Assembly (NCBI RefSeq): GCF_964204865.1
Contig: NC_135250.1
Location: forward strand, 11,098,001-11,162,000
Length of the DNA stretch: 64,000 nucleotides
Reading direction: 5' to 3'
Origin: Styela clava
Lineage: Eukaryota > Chordata > Ascidiacea > Stolidobranchia > Styelidae
Below the pieces are notes generated by a model. The model searched no databases. It had not been told where the DNA came from and saw only the letters and a program-made list of their open reading frames with translations. Position 1 is the stretch's first letter. The number at the start of each line of letters is the position of its first letter. Below are positions 38,376-49,106 of this stretch, one piece after another. Made by a program: the position numbers and the translations under genes.

Positions 38376-39646
38376 CACAAAAAATGTTTACCCCAACGGC
38401 AATTTCCAGTCGCAAATTATTTTTTCATGTTACAGGCGCAAGCTCAATATTCTAAATTTCAACACTGTTTCACTTGTAGTTAGTTTTGGTGTATATGCAT
38501 TTACCCGCTTCTACGAAGCAAGCATTTTTGAGTGTCATTGTAGTCCGAGGGATAAACGTCTGTTAGCGATATAAACAACATTGTTCTGCCAAGGTCTTTT
38601 TTTTTTGCTGTTCTTTTTACATTGACATTTGTAAATCCTTATCTCATTCGTTAGCCGCGATCTCCAAAACAGACGATGACCTAGAAAGCGGTATTTGTTG
38701 AAATACCTGAAACCAGGGCTAATACGGAACAAATATCTCACAGACCAATGAAGTCTCAAATGAGGGTCTTACTAAAACTAGCTTTACAGTAATATTTTTA
38801 GTGGTCAACTCCTATAAATTTGTTCTGAAATTATTGCACCGCACCGAAAACGCCTACTGTGATATCCCGCCCAGCATGAGATTTGGGAGCTCTGTGGCCA
38901 CTTCATGTTTTCTTGCTAGCATGTTTACAAAATTGTTATATGTATGCATACACGACCACGCTTTACTGTTGAAAATGAGTGTTGTCTCAAATCAGGTTTT
39001 GCCATTTTTCCTAAAATCAATCTATAAATTGAATACTATTGTCTGTATATAAATAAATAAACGCACAGATTCTAAGAAAATATGAAATTAAGATAATTAA
39101 ACTATGCCATTTTTGTAACAACATGTTCATAGCCAAATGCCAGTTTTATTGAAGTATTGTTTCATTAGAATGTCAGAACAAAACTATACATAGAAATCGT
39201 AAGTCATGTAAATATGTTGAATATTCGAAAGTGAAGAAGTTTTAAAATCATTATCGTGGCCAAAAATGGTTTTTGCTGTTTACACTATTTAGAGTAAATC
39301 GAACATGTTCAGCATATAGGGTCTGTTAAATATGATATTGCAATTTACAACCGACGTCATAGGTTACGGATTACATTTATTTTAATATCTCAATAAAGTT
39401 ATCACTCACAAATTTGTGTCGAATGGGCGATCAATTTTGAGATAGAGTAGCTATGGACGTTTTACAGAATAGGAATTTATCAATTATGATACAATAGTTA
39501 AACAACAAATCAAAATAATGACGATAAACGAAATTATACGATATCACGATCAAAGTCAAAATCAAATAGACTGCATTTAAGTTATTGAGTGGAGATACCT
39601 CAGCTTGTCGGTTTCAGTTTCATATGAAAAAACTTTAACTGACAAC

Positions 39647-40901
39647 CTAACAGCAAGTTGTACATACTTTGATCTTTGGTGGGCCGTAACTCCTACATGA
39701 GCATTTGCCGCAGTCAGTTTGTGGACCGCAATGTCTTTTCATAGGCCATTCAGCAAACCCCCATATACTCGGATGTTCGCATCGGAACATTCCTTGTAAG
39801 GCGTTGTGAAATCCTTCTACAGCGTTTGTTGTTCTTGGGGCCGAAAGCATCATTTCAATCTCTTTGGCATAGTTCCACAATCGAGGGGGAAATCTTGCTT
39901 CTCTTGGACGTGAACCCACTTGAGGTCCACGAATGTAGGTAGATTCAAAATATTGCAAAAGTTGATTGCGTTCGGGCGAATCTTCGAAGGTATCGCAAAG
40001 CAAGGTGAAGACTTCGGCAACCCTGTTAATGGGAACAGAAGCCAGAGCTGCCAAACTTCTAATTTTCAGATTGAAAGAGGGTAAACATTCAAACTTCTCT
40101 TTTAATCCGATAGAACCAACTTTTCGAATTATAGCTTGTGACAGGTGAAAATAACATCCTTTAATATCGGCCAGAGGAAATTGTGCATGGAATGCATTGA
40201 TAGCTGCTATTTCAAAATCAACAATGATTTTGGTGGGATTAGCATTTGGGAAAATGATTTTCAACACTTCCAACATCTGAACGTATGTTTCTTGTCGCTT
40301 GTCTCGTAATAGGAAATATACGCATGGTGGATAGGATGCGCCCACCTTACAGTGAATTGTATACAACTGGAAGAAAATATCGGGCACCACATCAAATGTA
40401 CCGTCGCCAAGATATGTGTCACTATCTAGATGTGCAAGTGTCATGCAAAATGATATCTAAATATTCGCTCGGAATATCAAAGCTTGCACTTGTAGGATTC
40501 GTACGTGAACAATTTTTCTGTCGCCTTACTCTGCGTATATTGGCCTCCAGAGTCGACTTGCCTGGCAAACGCATTAGTACATCTGTTGATCTATTATTCA
40601 ATACTTCACCTAAAATATATCTTGTCGATGTATTTGATGGTGTTGATGCTGCTTCTTTTAATGTTGCACCGATGATCCCAACTTCAGTCTTAATGCTGTC
40701 GCCAGAATGACTGTGATATCCTAGTTCTTTTATTACATTTTCACCGATCGTAATAACAGTCGATTTACATTGAAATTTCCTAAACTGACGGCAGCGCCAA
40801 TGAGTAGCATCTGAAACCCGATCATTTCGCTTACAATATTCGTGGCCTTTGTAAATCAGTAAGTCGTTTCCTCTTGTGGTCTTGGAAAATGTAGGCGCCA
40901 C
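39647..40901 (-). pseudogene. MULE transposase with FLYWCH-type zinc finger, frame broken
   Basis: The N-terminal frame (40,901 to 40,422, 159 aa) starts MAPTFSKTTRGN and has a FLYWCH-type finger, with W, C-x-C-type cysteine and H-x-H residues in WRCRQFRKFQC and GYHSHSGD. The second frame (40,444 to 39,647, 265 aa) carries the DDE catalytic core: Asp in YLGDGTFDVVP, Asp in KIIVDFEIAAI, the C-x2-H motif in GCYFHLSQ, and Glu in TTNAVEGFHNAL. The two frames overlap by 23 bases and belong together, so a small indel near 40,430 separates them. The last 30 residues are unusually Cys-rich and may reflect a further frame change. This enzyme would cut and rejoin the element ends. Confidence 0.85.
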
Positions 40902-41379
40902 GTTTCCAACTTATTTTCGCAAAGGGACTTGTCATCTTCGCAGCTGCAACGTCCTGAAGAAACAGTGTGGAATTGTCTGCGAGGGAAAAAGGGCATTGAT
41001 GCGAGGAAAAACTTTGCGCGGGATCGAACTAACACATCAATTAAAATCCTTGCTAGCGCTCTTCAAGAGTCGTCGACCGTTCAAAGCACAAATCGTACTC
41101 CCCAATTTTGGCTCGCATTCTACAGCGGAACATTTTGTCCATTGAGTCTTATGATATCGACAATTGCGATGACAATGACAGACGGAGTATAATATAAATA
41201 TATAATATAATTTTAATATATAGAAAATAGTTGTAATAAAGCCTTCGAGTATATAATCGAGAATTCCATGGTGTTTTCGCAACGTATGCATTTGGAGAAA
41301 GTGTACCTTCCAATCCTATATACTATAGTATATAGCATGGAAAGATAAGGGTGTATATGTAAAGACGCTAATATCCGTA

Positions 41380-41872
41380 AATGCAAATGCCCATGGGTGT
41401 AGATGTTCATGGGTGCAAATGTCTGTGGGTACAATTGTACGCGGGTGTAAATGTATGTAGGTTCAAATGTACGCGGGTTCAAATGTACGTGGGTTCAAAT
41501 GTCCGTGGGTGCAATTGTACATGGGTTCAAATGTCCGCGGGTGCAAATGTTCGTGGGTTCAAATGTTCGTGGGTTCAAATGTACATGGGTTCAAATGTCC
41601 GCGGGTGCAAATGTACATGGGTTCAAATGTACGCGGGTGCAAACGTACATGGGTTCAAATGTCCGCGGGTGCAAATGTACACGGGTTCAAATGTCCGCGG
41701 GTTCAATCTATATGCGGGTGCTAAAATCCATGGGTGGAAATGTATGGGTTTAAATGTCCGTAGGTGCAAATGTCCATAGGTGCAATAGTATACAGGTGCA
41801 ATTGTCCTGGGTTCAAATTACGGGTTCAGATGTACGGGTTCAATTGTACGTAGGTTCAAATGTGCTGTCACC
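41380..41872 (+). repeat. Right minisatellite arm, 16-bp unit, inverted relative to the left
   Basis: About 19 copies of the unit on the plus strand (for example GGGTTCAAATGTACGC) run to about 41,705. They are followed by the outer block shared with the left arm (GGGTTCAATCTATATGCGGG, TGCAATAGTATACAGGTG) and the terminus GTGCTGTCACC. All three plus-strand frames are open through the array. Confidence 0.92.
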
Positions 41873-41881
41873 ATGTACCAT
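41873..41881. repeat. Right 9-bp target duplication of the MULE
   Basis: ATGTACCAT follows the terminus GTCACC directly and matches 37,873-37,881 exactly. Confidence 0.8.
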
Positions 41882-42040
41882 GTCATGTATGGTTCGGTAT
41901 TTAGGATTACGGAAAGTTATGAGTTATTTTGAGTTGTCGCTATATCAATTAAACTTTCTGTTAATAATCGTTAATTTCAGATTTTATAAATTTAAGTTTA
42001 AACGATAGACTACTATTCAACAAAGTAACATTCAAGCAAA

Positions 42041-42376
42041 ATGTCAAAATTAACAGACATCATACTTTTGAGGCCTCGAGAAATTCGTTTTACGAAGAAA
42101 TACATATCCTCGATGTCTGAATCAGACATACACGAGGCTATTAATTTAGTCAAATCAGATCACGAATGCGTTTTCAAATTTCCAATGATTGAAGTATTTC
42201 AAGATGGTGACTGTTGGTGGAGTTCAAACAATCGAAGATTGTACATGTTTCGTTTTTTAGAATATGAAGGTTTCATTAAACACATTAAAGTCAGAATAGT
42301 AAATGCTCGATATCATCCACCAGACTACGACGGAATACAAGTTCAGTTTCAGGATTCAAGGAGAATGTTACATTGA
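42041..42376 (+). CDS. NNRRLY-family small protein (paralogue 3), C-terminally short
   Basis: A single-exon frame of 111 residues starting ATGTCAAAATTAAC. Motifs are LRPREIRFTKKYI, then IHEAINLVKSD, FPMIEVF, CWWSSNNRRLYMFRFLEYEG and IKVRIV. Compared with the other family members it lacks about 14 residues after the first motif, and it also lacks the HW motif and hydrophobic tail. The stop lies only 75 bp before the BEL/Pao LTR, so the missing 3' part may have been lost when that element inserted. It could still be expressed as a soluble form. It shares the CWW and EYEG wording with paralogue 2, its nearest neighbour before the MULE separated them. Confidence 0.6.
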   Translation: MSKLTDIILLRPREIRFTKKYISSMSESDIHEAINLVKSDHECVFKFPMIEVFQDGDCWWSSNNRRLYMFRFLEYEGFIKHIKVRIVNARYHPPDYDGIQVQFQDSRRMLH

Positions 42377-42451
42377 GAATCGCATTCACTTGATTTTTGT
42401 ATTGACTTAAACATTGCGTCTGTTTAACTTGTGTAGTAATTTATTTGTTAT

Positions 42452-43221
42452 TGTTGACGCCGTAATTTTCCTTGATTGACAGTGTGCTTCCACACACTTT
42501 GTTACGAAACAATTGAGAGAGTCTTCGTGGCAATTGCTTGCCCAGACATGTCTCGCTTAGACAGGGATAGTTTCGGTAATTTGCTTTAGATAGCGCTTTA
42601 CTTTTGCAGAGAATGGCGCTCGTTTCGTTGTAATTTGTAAATAAGTTGAAATTGTTTAGCGACCTTGACTTTCTGTTTTGACAGTAGGACGATTAAATAA
42701 TGTAGATTATGACTGCCCCACATAGGCCTAGTTTAAGGATATTTTATCAGCATTAGATTGCCTTTGTGATTGTTTTTACAGTTATAGTTTAATTAATTGA
42801 TTTGTTCGGATTTCATTGACGAATGATTTCATGTTCAACTTATGATAATTTAAGCCTGGAATAGCAGACAAATTCGGTATGTTATAATTTGTAACTCTTT
42901 CTGATTTCTGAAGGCCGCAAGTTATTTAATAGTAATTTTGTTAAGACTTGTTACTTAACTATGTTTGATAAATGTGTTCATAAATTTGAGTAGGCTTTCT
43001 AAAGGCCGAATTGTGTATGGTTATTTATTTATTGCAAGTATTTTGTATTTATTTGTTTTTACGTTTGTATTAAGATAACCGTGTCAACTGTATACTTCGA
43101 GTTGTGTGATTTTCTGGTTTGAGGATACAAACTTGGGGCTTGAAAGACCGCGTTATTGAACTGTTAATAAATATCTAGTGTGCAGTCGGTGTCGTCCAGG
43201 TCACAAAGAACGGCTGTTACA
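42452..43221 (+). mobile_element. 5' long terminal repeat of the BEL/Pao element
   Basis: The 770-bp block begins TGTTGACGCCG and ends GGCTGTTACA, giving TGT and ACA termini. An AATAAA-type signal (TTAATAAATATC) lies shortly before the end. It is followed by a short leader and the gag frame. No matching 3' copy is in the window because the element is truncated, so the boundaries rest on the terminal motifs only. Confidence 0.6.
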
Positions 43222-43305
43222 TTAAAGTTATCGAATTTCCGCAAATAAAGTTATCAAATTTATGCAAATAAAGTCATCTGATTTGCATAACTAAAGTATC
43301 GTCGA
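43222..43305. repeat. Short tandem repeat in the BEL/Pao leader
   Basis: Roughly three copies of a 25-bp unit containing GCAAATAAAGTTATCAAATT follow the LTR and precede gag. The normal tRNA primer-binding site would be expected here but could not be assigned. Confidence 0.55.
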
Positions 43306-43401
43306 ATGCCGGCAGGAGTTCGGTAAATCGTCAAAATTGAAGAAATCATCCTAGTGTTGAACATTTAAACTTTTGTGTTTCATGTTTGATGAGCACTGTT
43401 A

Positions 43402-46059
43402 TTGTACATTATGGATGCGCAATCTGTTTCGAAATCAAATTTAGAAGAGTTACGTGCTCGTATAAAGGAATTATATCAAGATGCTGAGAGACTTATGTCA
43501 GACTACAAAAATCGAGATTTGTTGAAATTGAAAAGTGCTGACATTGACAAACGGTTCACCGAGTATTCAAATGCTCATGAAATTCATGTGAGTACTTTAC
43601 GTTCTGAAGAAGATCGGAGAAATGTCAGCGAATTTTTCCAGTGTGAACTGCGCGAGTTTCAAGAATTTAATGTGCACTTACGTGATTGGTTCAAAAAGAG
43701 TGACGCTGATGGTCATAAATCATCGACACATAGCCCTAAAGCACGTTCTATAATTTCTGGGAAAAGTTCCCGTCGTTCGTGTGCCAAACGTACAGAAGCC
43801 ATTGCCATTAGAGAACTTGCTCATGCTAGTATTTGGCAGCAAGTAGAAAAGGATGCCGCAAAAAAGCGAGAAATTGATGCGAAAATGGCAGCAGAGAAAA
43901 TGAAATTAGATGCCCAAATTGAAGCTGAAAGGCTGGAACGTGAAGCTACAGAAAATGCTAAAAAGCTGGAACGTGAGGCTATAGAAAAAGCTGAAAAGGT
44001 GAAACGCGATGCTGAAATAAGAGCTAGACAAATTGAAGAAGATGCTCAAAGTGGAACAAAGCGTTTGGAATTGAAGCATGCATATGAATCAGCCTGTATA
44101 GCTGCCGATGTATGGGAAAATACTTCGCAGGGAGGTGAAGGTATGTCATTATATGAAAATATGTCTCGTTCACATTCACCTAATCAAAACCAAGAAGTAT
44201 CAGTGAATGAAATAGGAGTGCCGGTATCGAAGCCTCCTGATGTGAGACCTAAATTGCCAGCATCAGATTTGTTATCACAATCTCGAGTCAGAATAGAAAA
44301 TCCTGTACTAGATGTTAGAAGACCTGCTTCTACTGATAATGTGCGAGATGCTGTGAATGTGAATATTCTTGATCAGTATGAATCATTGAACCGACCTCCG
44401 TACACAGAACCACACATCCCACAACAAAGAAACACGCATGATCAATCGGCACCAAATGTGGAAAGTTTATTGGGCAATATGGCATCTATGTTGCAAGACG
44501 GAATTGATAGACCTCGACCTGAGTTATTGCATTTTAGTGGAATAGAGACTGAACATGTCCGGTTTATCACTAACTTCAACTTAAATATTGATAGAAGAGT
44601 ACATGATACAAGTACAAAGTTGTCATATTTGGTACAATACTGCGAAGGTGATGCGAGGGAACTGATTATGCACTGTACAATGTTGCCACCCGATGAAGGT
44701 TATAAAGAGGCATGTGATTTGCTCAGAAAGACATACGGTCGACCAATGCTTGTGGCTAGAAAATATTCAGAAAAGTTGACTAAAGGACCATGGTTGAAAC
44801 CTGGAGATAACGAAGGTTTGTTACGTCTTTCTCAAACATTAGAAGAATGTTTAGTCACTTTGACACATTTGAAATATTTTGGGGATTTGGATAATTTTGA
44901 TACTATTTTGTCCATCGTATTACGACTTCCTCTCAAGTTGCAGAACAACTGGGAAGAATCAGTGGCAGAATTAGATGGACAAGATAGAGAAGTGAGATTT
45001 AAAGATCTTGTTCGATTTATGAAGAAAAAGGCTGCGGCTGCAAATACGCCTTATGGAAAAGCCTTGAGAGATCGAAGGGAGCAAGAACAGCAATATCGTT
45101 TACGATTTCAATCATCGAATAGGCGAAAGATTCACGCTCATTCTACTGCTGTGACTTCAGCTGTTGACAGCAGTGTTACCAGTGCAAAACATATTGAAAA
45201 GGGAAGAGATGTCTGTCCTGACTGTTTAAAGACGTCACACAAACTTGTTGACTGTTACAAATTCCTGCAGAAGTCACACGGTGACCGCTTGAAGATTGTT
45301 AGAAAGGCAAGATTGTGCGATAATTGTTTTGTATATGGTCATATGTCGAGAAATTGTCGTAAACCACCTGCTTGTACTGTTGACGGGTGTAGATTGAAAC
45401 ATAATACGTTATTGCACAGAAGAGAAAAAGAGACATGTACCCAGACAGAAAATGCTGCTGGTACGCATGAGTCAAAAGTTGAAGCATATGCGACTTCAAA
45501 AAGCTCAGCAGGATGTTTTTTGAATATTGTACCTGTCAAGATCTGTGCCAACAGAAGAGAAATAGAAACGTATGCATTTCTAGATGAAGGCTCTACTGCT
45601 TGCTTATGCGATGAGCGACTTCTTGATCTATTGAAGTTGAGAGGCAGGAAAACTCAGTTTTCGTTGACAACTGTGAATGCGGTACCAACATCACAAGATG
45701 GTTATGCGGTTGATTTTACTGTAAAATCACTTGATGGTAGAGAAAGTGTTGATTTATCTCATGTGCTAACTGTTGATAGACTGCCTGTTAAAGCTAATGA
45801 AGCACAATTTGATGTACAAAGTTATACACATTTGAAGGGATTGAAGATTCCTACTCTGCCGTGTAAAGACGTGATGTTGATGATTGGGATAAATGTCCCT
45901 AAAGCGTTTTGGACAATGGATGAGAGACGAGGGAAACACAATGAACCCTCGGCGAAGAAATCCATTTTAGGATGGTCATTGGTTGGACCAGTTTTATCTC
46001 ACGAGAGAAACAGTGATGTTCACATTCATTGCGTTCAAGTGCAAAGGAAGACTTGCTGA
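43402..46059 (+). CDS. gag-pro: BEL/Pao retrotransposon Gag and aspartic protease
   Basis: A frame of 885 residues. Residues about 150-235 form a charged coiled coil with repeated KLEREA-type heptads. The middle (about 370-560) matches the Gag-like region of Pao elements. Two zinc knuckles of the C-x2-C-x4-H-x4-C type follow (from Cys605 and about Cys639), then a third Cys/His cluster. The aspartic protease active site is D-E-G-S-T at about residue 728. The frame ends 31 bases inside the start of the reverse transcriptase frame, which is in the -1 phase. BEL/Pao elements usually have one long polyprotein, so this shift is either a mutation or a recoding site. Confidence 0.92.
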   Translation: MYIMDAQSVSKSNLEELRARIKELYQDAERLMSDYKNRDLLKLKSADIDKRFTEYSNAHEIHVSTLRSEEDRRNVSEFFQCELREFQEFNVHLRDWFKKSDADGHKSSTHSPKARSIISGKSSRRSCAKRTEAIAIRELAHASIWQQVEKDAAKKREIDAKMAAEKMKLDAQIEAERLEREATENAKKLEREAIEKAEKVKRDAEIRARQIEEDAQSGTKRLELKHAYESACIAADVWENTSQGGEGMSLYENMSRSHSPNQNQEVSVNEIGVPVSKPPDVRPKLPASDLLSQSRVRIENPVLDVRRPASTDNVRDAVNVNILDQYESLNRPPYTEPHIPQQRNTHDQSAPNVESLLGNMASMLQDGIDRPRPELLHFSGIETEHVRFITNFNLNIDRRVHDTSTKLSYLVQYCEGDARELIMHCTMLPPDEGYKEACDLLRKTYGRPMLVARKYSEKLTKGPWLKPGDNEGLLRLSQTLEECLVTLTHLKYFGDLDNFDTILSIVLRLPLKLQNNWEESVAELDGQDREVRFKDLVRFMKKKAAAANTPYGKALRDRREQEQQYRLRFQSSNRRKIHAHSTAVTSAVDSSVTSAKHIEKGRDVCPDCLKTSHKLVDCYKFLQKSHGDRLKIVRKARLCDNCFVYGHMSRNCRKPPACTVDGCRLKHNTLLHRREKETCTQTENAAGTHESKVEAYATSKSSAGCFLNIVPVKICANRREIETYAFLDEGSTACLCDERLLDLLKLRGRKTQFSLTTVNAVPTSQDGYAVDFTVKSLDGRESVDLSHVLTVDRLPVKANEAQFDVQSYTHLKGLKIPTLPCKDVMLMIGINVPKAFWTMDERRGKHNEPSAKKSILGWSLVGPVLSHERNSDVHIHCVQVQRKTC

Positions 46060-47292
46060 GTCAGCAAATCAAATGTTTGTGGGAAAGTGATTTTAAAGAT
46101 GTTTCACTGTCGCCTATTCCATCAATGTCTAAGGAAGACAAATACGCATTGCAATTGATGGAAGATTCAGTTGAGATCGTGGACGGACATTATCAGTTAC
46201 CATTTCCATGGCAGCCAGGATGTCCTGATTTGCCAGACAATCGAAGTGTTGCGATGAAACGCTTAAAGTACATTGAACGAAAATTGAAAAGTGATCCTGT
46301 TTTGAAAAAGAAGTACTGTGATACTATGGAGAAATATATTAGTCTTGGATTTGCAAAACGTATCCCGAATGAATATAAAGTTGGCAATAAAGGTGCAGTT
46401 TGGTACTTGCCTCATCACCCTGTGTTTTCTGAACAAAAGCCAGGCAAGGTACGCGTTGTTTTTGACGCTGCATCACGTTGTATGAATACTTCCTTGAATG
46501 ACCAACTATTGAGAGGCCCGGATTCGGCAAATTCTCTACTTGGAACACTTCTCCGCTTTAGACAACACGAAATAGCTATTGTGGCTGACATCGAAGCAAT
46601 GTTCCATCAGGTGAAAGTGCACCCAAAGGATTGGAATGTATTGCGATTTATGTGGTGGCCTGGAGGTGATTTGTCACAGGATCCATCAGAATATTTTATG
46701 GTCAGGCACATATTTGGTAGCGTCTCATCTCCATTTTGCGCTAATTGGAGTTTGAAGAAGACGGCTCAAGATCACCAAGATGAATTTGACGAAAAAGTTG
46801 TCAAAGGAGTTGAGCGAAATTTTTATGTTGATGATTACCTGAATGGCTCATCTACTGTAAACCAGGGAATTCATATTGTTCGAGAAACGAATAAATTGCT
46901 GGAGAAAAAAGGATTTCATCTAGCAAAGTGGAAAATTTCCAATCCTGAAGTACTGTCGGAGATTCCTGCTAAAGACAGAGCAGACTCTGCGTCAAGTGTA
47001 AATTTAGAACCTGAAAAGATCGATCGAGTACTCGGAATAAAGTGGAATATCCAAGAAGATTGTTTTGGATTTGATGTTAATGTGAAATCAAAACCCGCAA
47101 CAAAACGAGGGATTTTGTCTGTACTCAGTTCGATATTTGACCCGATGGGAATAGTGGCACCTGTAATACTAAAGGCAAGGATATTGATGCAGCAGTTATG
47201 TCGAAATAATTATGGATGGGACGATAAAATATCGAATAGTGAAAATTTATTGTGGAACAGATGGCTCGAAGATATTCCCGGACTTGAGAATT
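46029..47292 (+). CDS. pol: BEL/Pao reverse transcriptase, truncated
   Basis: The open frame of about 420 residues continues Gag-protease in the -1 phase. It has no ATG at the overlap, so it is normally read as part of a polyprotein. RT signatures are KVRVVFDAASR, IVADIEAMFHQV, and the catalytic FYVDDYL at about residues 265-271, followed by the Pao-type region ending in WNRWLEDIPGLEN. RNase H and integrase are missing: the frame runs into the terminal repeat of another element at 47,293. The element cannot transpose by itself. Confidence 0.9.
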
Positions 47293-49106
47293 AGGGATGC
47301 CACTTTTGGATTTACGAATCGGATCGATTCGAATCGCATCTTTTCCGGTTCGATTCGAATCAGATTTACGCGATTCGGAAAAAGAGAGCGATTTAGCGAA
47401 AAAAAAAACATTGAACGTTTGTTAAATCGTCGTTTCCGGCGGCTTTAAATCTGCCAGAGTGTGTTTATGCGGCACTCCAAATAACGCCAAATTACGGGAC
47501 CGAAAAAAAAACATTGAACGTGTGTTAATCGTTGTTTTCGGCGGTGTTAAAACTACCGAATGCGTTTATGCAGCACTCCAAATAACACCAAATTACGGGA
47601 CCGAAAGAAAAACATTGAACATTTGTTAATCGTTGTTTTCGGTGGCGTTAAAACTGCCGAATGCGTTTATGCGGCACTCCAAATAGCAACAAATTACGGG
47701 ACGTAAATAAATGAAAATGAATTTTTCGTGATTGACTTTTTTACTTGTCTGCCGTCATTTGTTTCAAGTTCGACACAACACACTCTTTTACGCATCACTC
47801 GAGATGATGTGTGGCGTAATTACCAGCAAACTGCGAGTTCAGTTTTCCACTAAATAGCCGAAGTTTCCATTATGCGCGAATTTAAATGGATCGTATACCT
47901 GAAAATTCGTGACAATTTTGATGAAAATTTTCAACAGCACACCTGCGCTGCGACTAAGTTATTGTACGCCCTGGCATGATTGGATAAAGAATCGGCCACC
48001 AACGTCTAGATAATGTTTAATTTTGATTGAAATTTAATTTAAACTTTGTTCTGAGAGCAATATTTTGCGTACATTTGAAGAGAACTATTACTGAATTAGT
48101 TTATCGGCCGGCAATGTTAATTGACAATCATGTTTCTCATCCTAAAATATATATTTATTTTGTTTGCGTTTGTCAGGCTTCCACTCGAGTGGCGGTAAAC
48201 GAAATCAGGGGGACATAATGTAATAGTACATACACGTCTTTTTTCAGCTGTTACAAAAAAGTATTTAGTATTTACTTTTAATTTTGTTAGCGCGATACAA
48301 GCGAATAAAACATTTCGGATTATTTCGAGCAAATGTCATAACGGACAGGTGGGAGTAAATAATACTTGAGGAATGGCAACTTGTGCACTGTTTTACATCA
48401 ACACGTGGCAGATTTCATACCAGACCGAGCATACTGTGCGAATGTCGTCTTACTTTAGCCCCAGCGACCATGTTTGATCGAGATAAAGCGTCAACCAATT
48501 ATCGCTCGTCAGCGCGGCGTCCATTATGCACATTTGGACTTTCTGAATTACGAAATTAAACGTAGTCCACATTAATAATGAAGCCCGAGTTAGCCAATAA
48601 CGCTGTTAGCCACAAATAATACTTTCTCTAATATTTATGGAAATTTTTGTTCGCAATCGTAGTCGGATGAACGATTGTTTTTATCGAATTTAATTTAATC
48701 GTGGTTAATTTTATCGTCTTCAATCGTCTTCCATTTATAGTAATTCAGATGCAATTAGAATGTTTTTGTCGTATTACTCTATGCTGCTAGCATAAATATA
48801 AATTATTGTACTAAGATTTTGAAGATAAAGAATCGGTAATGAGGCCGGCCTTAATTCAATATAACAAGAAGGGAAATACCACGGTCACATATACTGGTGT
48901 GGGACAAGGAAAAGCAGTGCTGTTACTGTGTTTACGACATAACAGTACAACTGTTCCCTGCTTATTTTCTCATATGAATTCCATCAAATTGCCTCAGCCC
49001 TGATACAAGTATAACACAATAACTCAGTATTGTAAGACTCACAGATAAGTTGCAACAGCAAGTTTTTCATCAATGCATTTATTAGTGATATCTATGACCT
49101 ACATCT
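47293..49106. repeat. Tandem unit 1, 1,814 bp
   Basis: It begins AGGGATGCCACTTTTGGAT and ends CTATGACCTACATCT. Near its start (47,401-47,700) it contains three internal tandem copies of about 102 bp, each with ACATTGAAC and GCGGCACTCCAAATA-type phrases. Confidence 0.9.

Larger units (their letters stand above)
37882..41872 (-). mobile_element. Mutator-like (MULE) DNA transposon with minisatellite inverted ends
   Basis: The element is 3,991 bp, flanked by ATGTACCAT on both sides. The left end is GGTTCCATTATTTTTGAACC; the right end, read inward, is GGTGACAGCACATTTGAACC. Both ends consist of arrays of a 16-bp unit in opposite orientation. Between them, on the minus strand, is a FLYWCH-finger and MULE transposase gene (39,647-40,901) with one frame break. 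Related ends at 2,897, 36,857 and 51,534 show that the family has moved repeatedly in this locus. About 1.2 kb between the left array and the gene and about 0.4 kb to the right of the gene show no other coding region. Confidence 0.88.

Noticed and set aside
37836..38415. Three long overlapping minus-strand frames rich in GSNVRGFKC-type repeats
   Set aside because: They are the three translations of one 16-bp minisatellite and mirror the frames on the other strand at 41,381-41,779. They reflect the transposon ends, not proteins.
39966..40710. Plus-strand frames of 60 and 141 codons
   Set aside because: They run antisense through the MULE transposase, whose minus-strand frames have clear catalytic motifs.
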